Source of the DNA: Bemisia tabaci
Taxonomy: Eukaryota > Arthropoda > Insecta > Hemiptera > Aleyrodidae
NCBI RefSeq assembly: GCF_918797505.1
Contig: NC_092802.1
Location: forward strand, 12,357,480 to 12,421,479
Direction of reading: 5' to 3'
DNA: 64,000 nt
Program-made: the position numbers and the translations under genes
Part shown: positions 62,529-64,000 of the stretch, piece by piece
Layout of the letters: every line of letters starts with the position of its first letter
Numbering within the stretch: position 1 is the first letter of the stretch
The notes under the pieces: generated by a model
Seen by the model: only the letters and a program-made list of their open reading frames with translations
Database searches by the model: none
Told to the model about the DNA's origin: nothing

Positions 62529-63540
62529 CTGCTGTTCTGAGGAAGAACGCCGTATGAACCTTCAGGCCTTGCCAAATTTCCTTCGATAAAACACGAATTT
62601 CCTGGTATACTTAAGAATATTTTCCCTCCAAGTTTTTAGATAATTTTGTTCGCAATTTTACTCACAGTTCCTGAAAATTTCAAAGAAAAATATTCATAAC
62701 TTTCCTCAGAAATAAACATTTTATTGAAGGGAATTTGCCATGGCCGGATTTACCTACTTGCCGCCCATGGGCCGCCTGTGTTTTGCCGCCCTCTTCTCAT
62801 TCATTTTGAAACATTAATAAAAACCATTAATTGAACGTGCCGGAGGGAGATGGGTGCGTAAGACGCGTTCACTCGTGTTGGATACATTTTTTGCGTAAGC
62901 CTTATCAACACTACTAGCAAAAGTTCACGGAACTTCGCGCGAAAGTTCAGTTCCGTAAACCTATCCTTGTGGGGACAAGGCCTTTCATTTGTAAGAAATG
63001 AACTAAAAAATTAAGAAAGAACAAACATAAATGTGGTTTAATAATTTTAACTTCCGCCACCGTGCCGCGCTGACCACACTGTGTTTGGCGCAATGCATGA
63101 AGTATTCATGTAGTCTTGTAGGCACTGTGCGTTTCACGCCGCGCCGACCGCTGTTGACCGTACTGTGTTTGACGCAATGCGTGAAGTATTCATGCAGTCT
63201 CGTAGGCGCTAATATGTGTTACATGCCGACCACCGCGTTGAGGGCTTCTCCCTTCATCTCAAGTCCTCGTCATCATTTCTCTTTGCACCGCGCCGCTCCA
63301 GGCCAAATTACGTGTTTCACCGAAATACGAAAAAATTAGAAATTAATGAACTCTCAGGAAATGAGAGATTTTGTCACATTTTCTTGTTTGTAACTTTTTT
63401 CTGAATCCTATGTTTTTGTATCTGCATTTAAAAAAATTGCAAAATTTGCCGCCCTCTAATTTTGCCGCGATGGGCCGCGGTCCATGTGGCCACCCCCTTA
63501 ATCCGGCCTGGAATTTGGCAACTCTCAAATGTTCATTCAT
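62529..63540. mobile_element. CTGCCGTG-family MITE split by a hAT-like element
   Basis: The left arm CTGCTGTTCTGAGGAAGAAC runs to GAAGGGAATTTG. The right arm resumes GGAATTTGGCAACTCTCAAA and fades at TTCATTCATTG before the terminal repeat. The right edge is approximate. Confidence 0.85.
62738..63509. mobile_element. 772 bp hAT-like element, TSD GGAATTTG
   Basis: The left end CCATGGCCGGATTTACC and right end CCTTAATCCGGCCT are short, imperfect inverted repeats. GGAATTTG flanks both sides (62730-62737 and 63510-63517). Sub-terminal GCCGCCCATGGGCCGCC and GCCGCGATGGGCCGCGG also mirror. Inside is an 84 bp duplication (63065-63210) related to the GCGCAATGCGTGAAGTAT block of the 31615-32183 element. 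I see no transposase motif. Confidence 0.88.
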
Positions 63541-64000
63541 TGATGTGGTTTGGTTCCTTTCTGTTTAACGCGGTCTAAATGAAATTCGGTGCCGGAACGA
63601 GGTAAGTTTCGGTTTTAAGTACTTGCTTCCTTTAGTGCTGAAAGATGATCCTACTAACGTATTCAGCCCAGGAACTGCATGATATGACCTTGTATCAATA
63701 CTGTGATGTGGTTACCTGCATTACGTTTTGAGAACTGTTTCATGAAATGAAGAATTGAGTTTAGTGCAGAATCTGTGACGTCACCATATTCCTCGCATAA
63801 ACTTTAAGGTAAACTTTAGTTACGTTACAACGTTTCTGCACTTGCAGGTCCCCGATTAGAAAGCAACTTTTTTAATATGCCATGAGTAATGAACGATGAG
63901 AACTTCCATCTATAAAAACCATGAAACAAAGAAGTGCTGGACTCGGCGAACCTGACTCATCTTCGCGACGGAAAAACATATTGATGGCAATCTCCGGTAT
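63541..64000. other. No recognisable feature to window end
   Basis: Single-copy DNA. ACGAGGTAAGTTTCGG at 63597 resembles a splice donor, but no reading frame supports it. Confidence 0.3.

Overview
This window looks like a gene-poor, transposon-saturated stretch of an arthropod nuclear genome. I see no bacterial operons, rRNA, tRNA or CRISPR arrays. Several of the repeats resemble, from memory only, repeats of the whitefly Bemisia tabaci. That assignment is an inference the window cannot prove. Only one reading frame has a protein family I recognise: a Pif1-type helicase inside a Helitron rolling-circle transposon. Nearly all other predicted frames are chance frames running through repeats.

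Layout. Positions 1-12.3 kb hold short inverted-repeat elements in mostly unrecognised DNA. A 114-120 bp tandem array (12.36-13.10 kb) abuts a GC-rich block with one candidate exon. From 13.5 to 20.1 kb lies a dense cluster of nested MITEs, a mirror-image pair of one element family, and a chain of elements joined by the octamer GGGTCCCC. From 22.9 to 32.2 kb a roughly 0.9 kb terminal-inverted-repeat (TIR) element is split by an 8,386 bp Helitron on the minus strand (23229-31614). The Helitron carries the helicase frame, a GC-rich island, a foldback, a minisatellite and about 15 copies of a 177 bp satellite, part of which is duplicated as a near-identical 1,107 bp unit. From 32.2 to 64 kb there are further MITEs, phrase-repeat elements, foldbacks, a second small Helitron (57822-58857) and a 1.28 kb element built of GTCCAC phrases.

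Several families can be defined inside the window by TIR and target-site duplication (TSD). Elements ending in CACTG or CACGG have 2-bp TSDs. A CTGCCGTGCTAAGG family has 4-bp TSDs, six of them exact. Five TIR types have exact 8-bp TSDs, as hAT elements do. Two Helitrons sit exactly between host A and T. In both cases an uninterrupted or partial relative elsewhere in the window shows the pre-insertion sequence.

No host gene set can be described. The biology here is transposon layering: which element landed in which, and how rolling-circle elements picked up satellites and GC-rich host-like DNA. Family names are my own working labels from visible termini. Superfamily assignments rest on TSD length and terminal bases, not on any database search.
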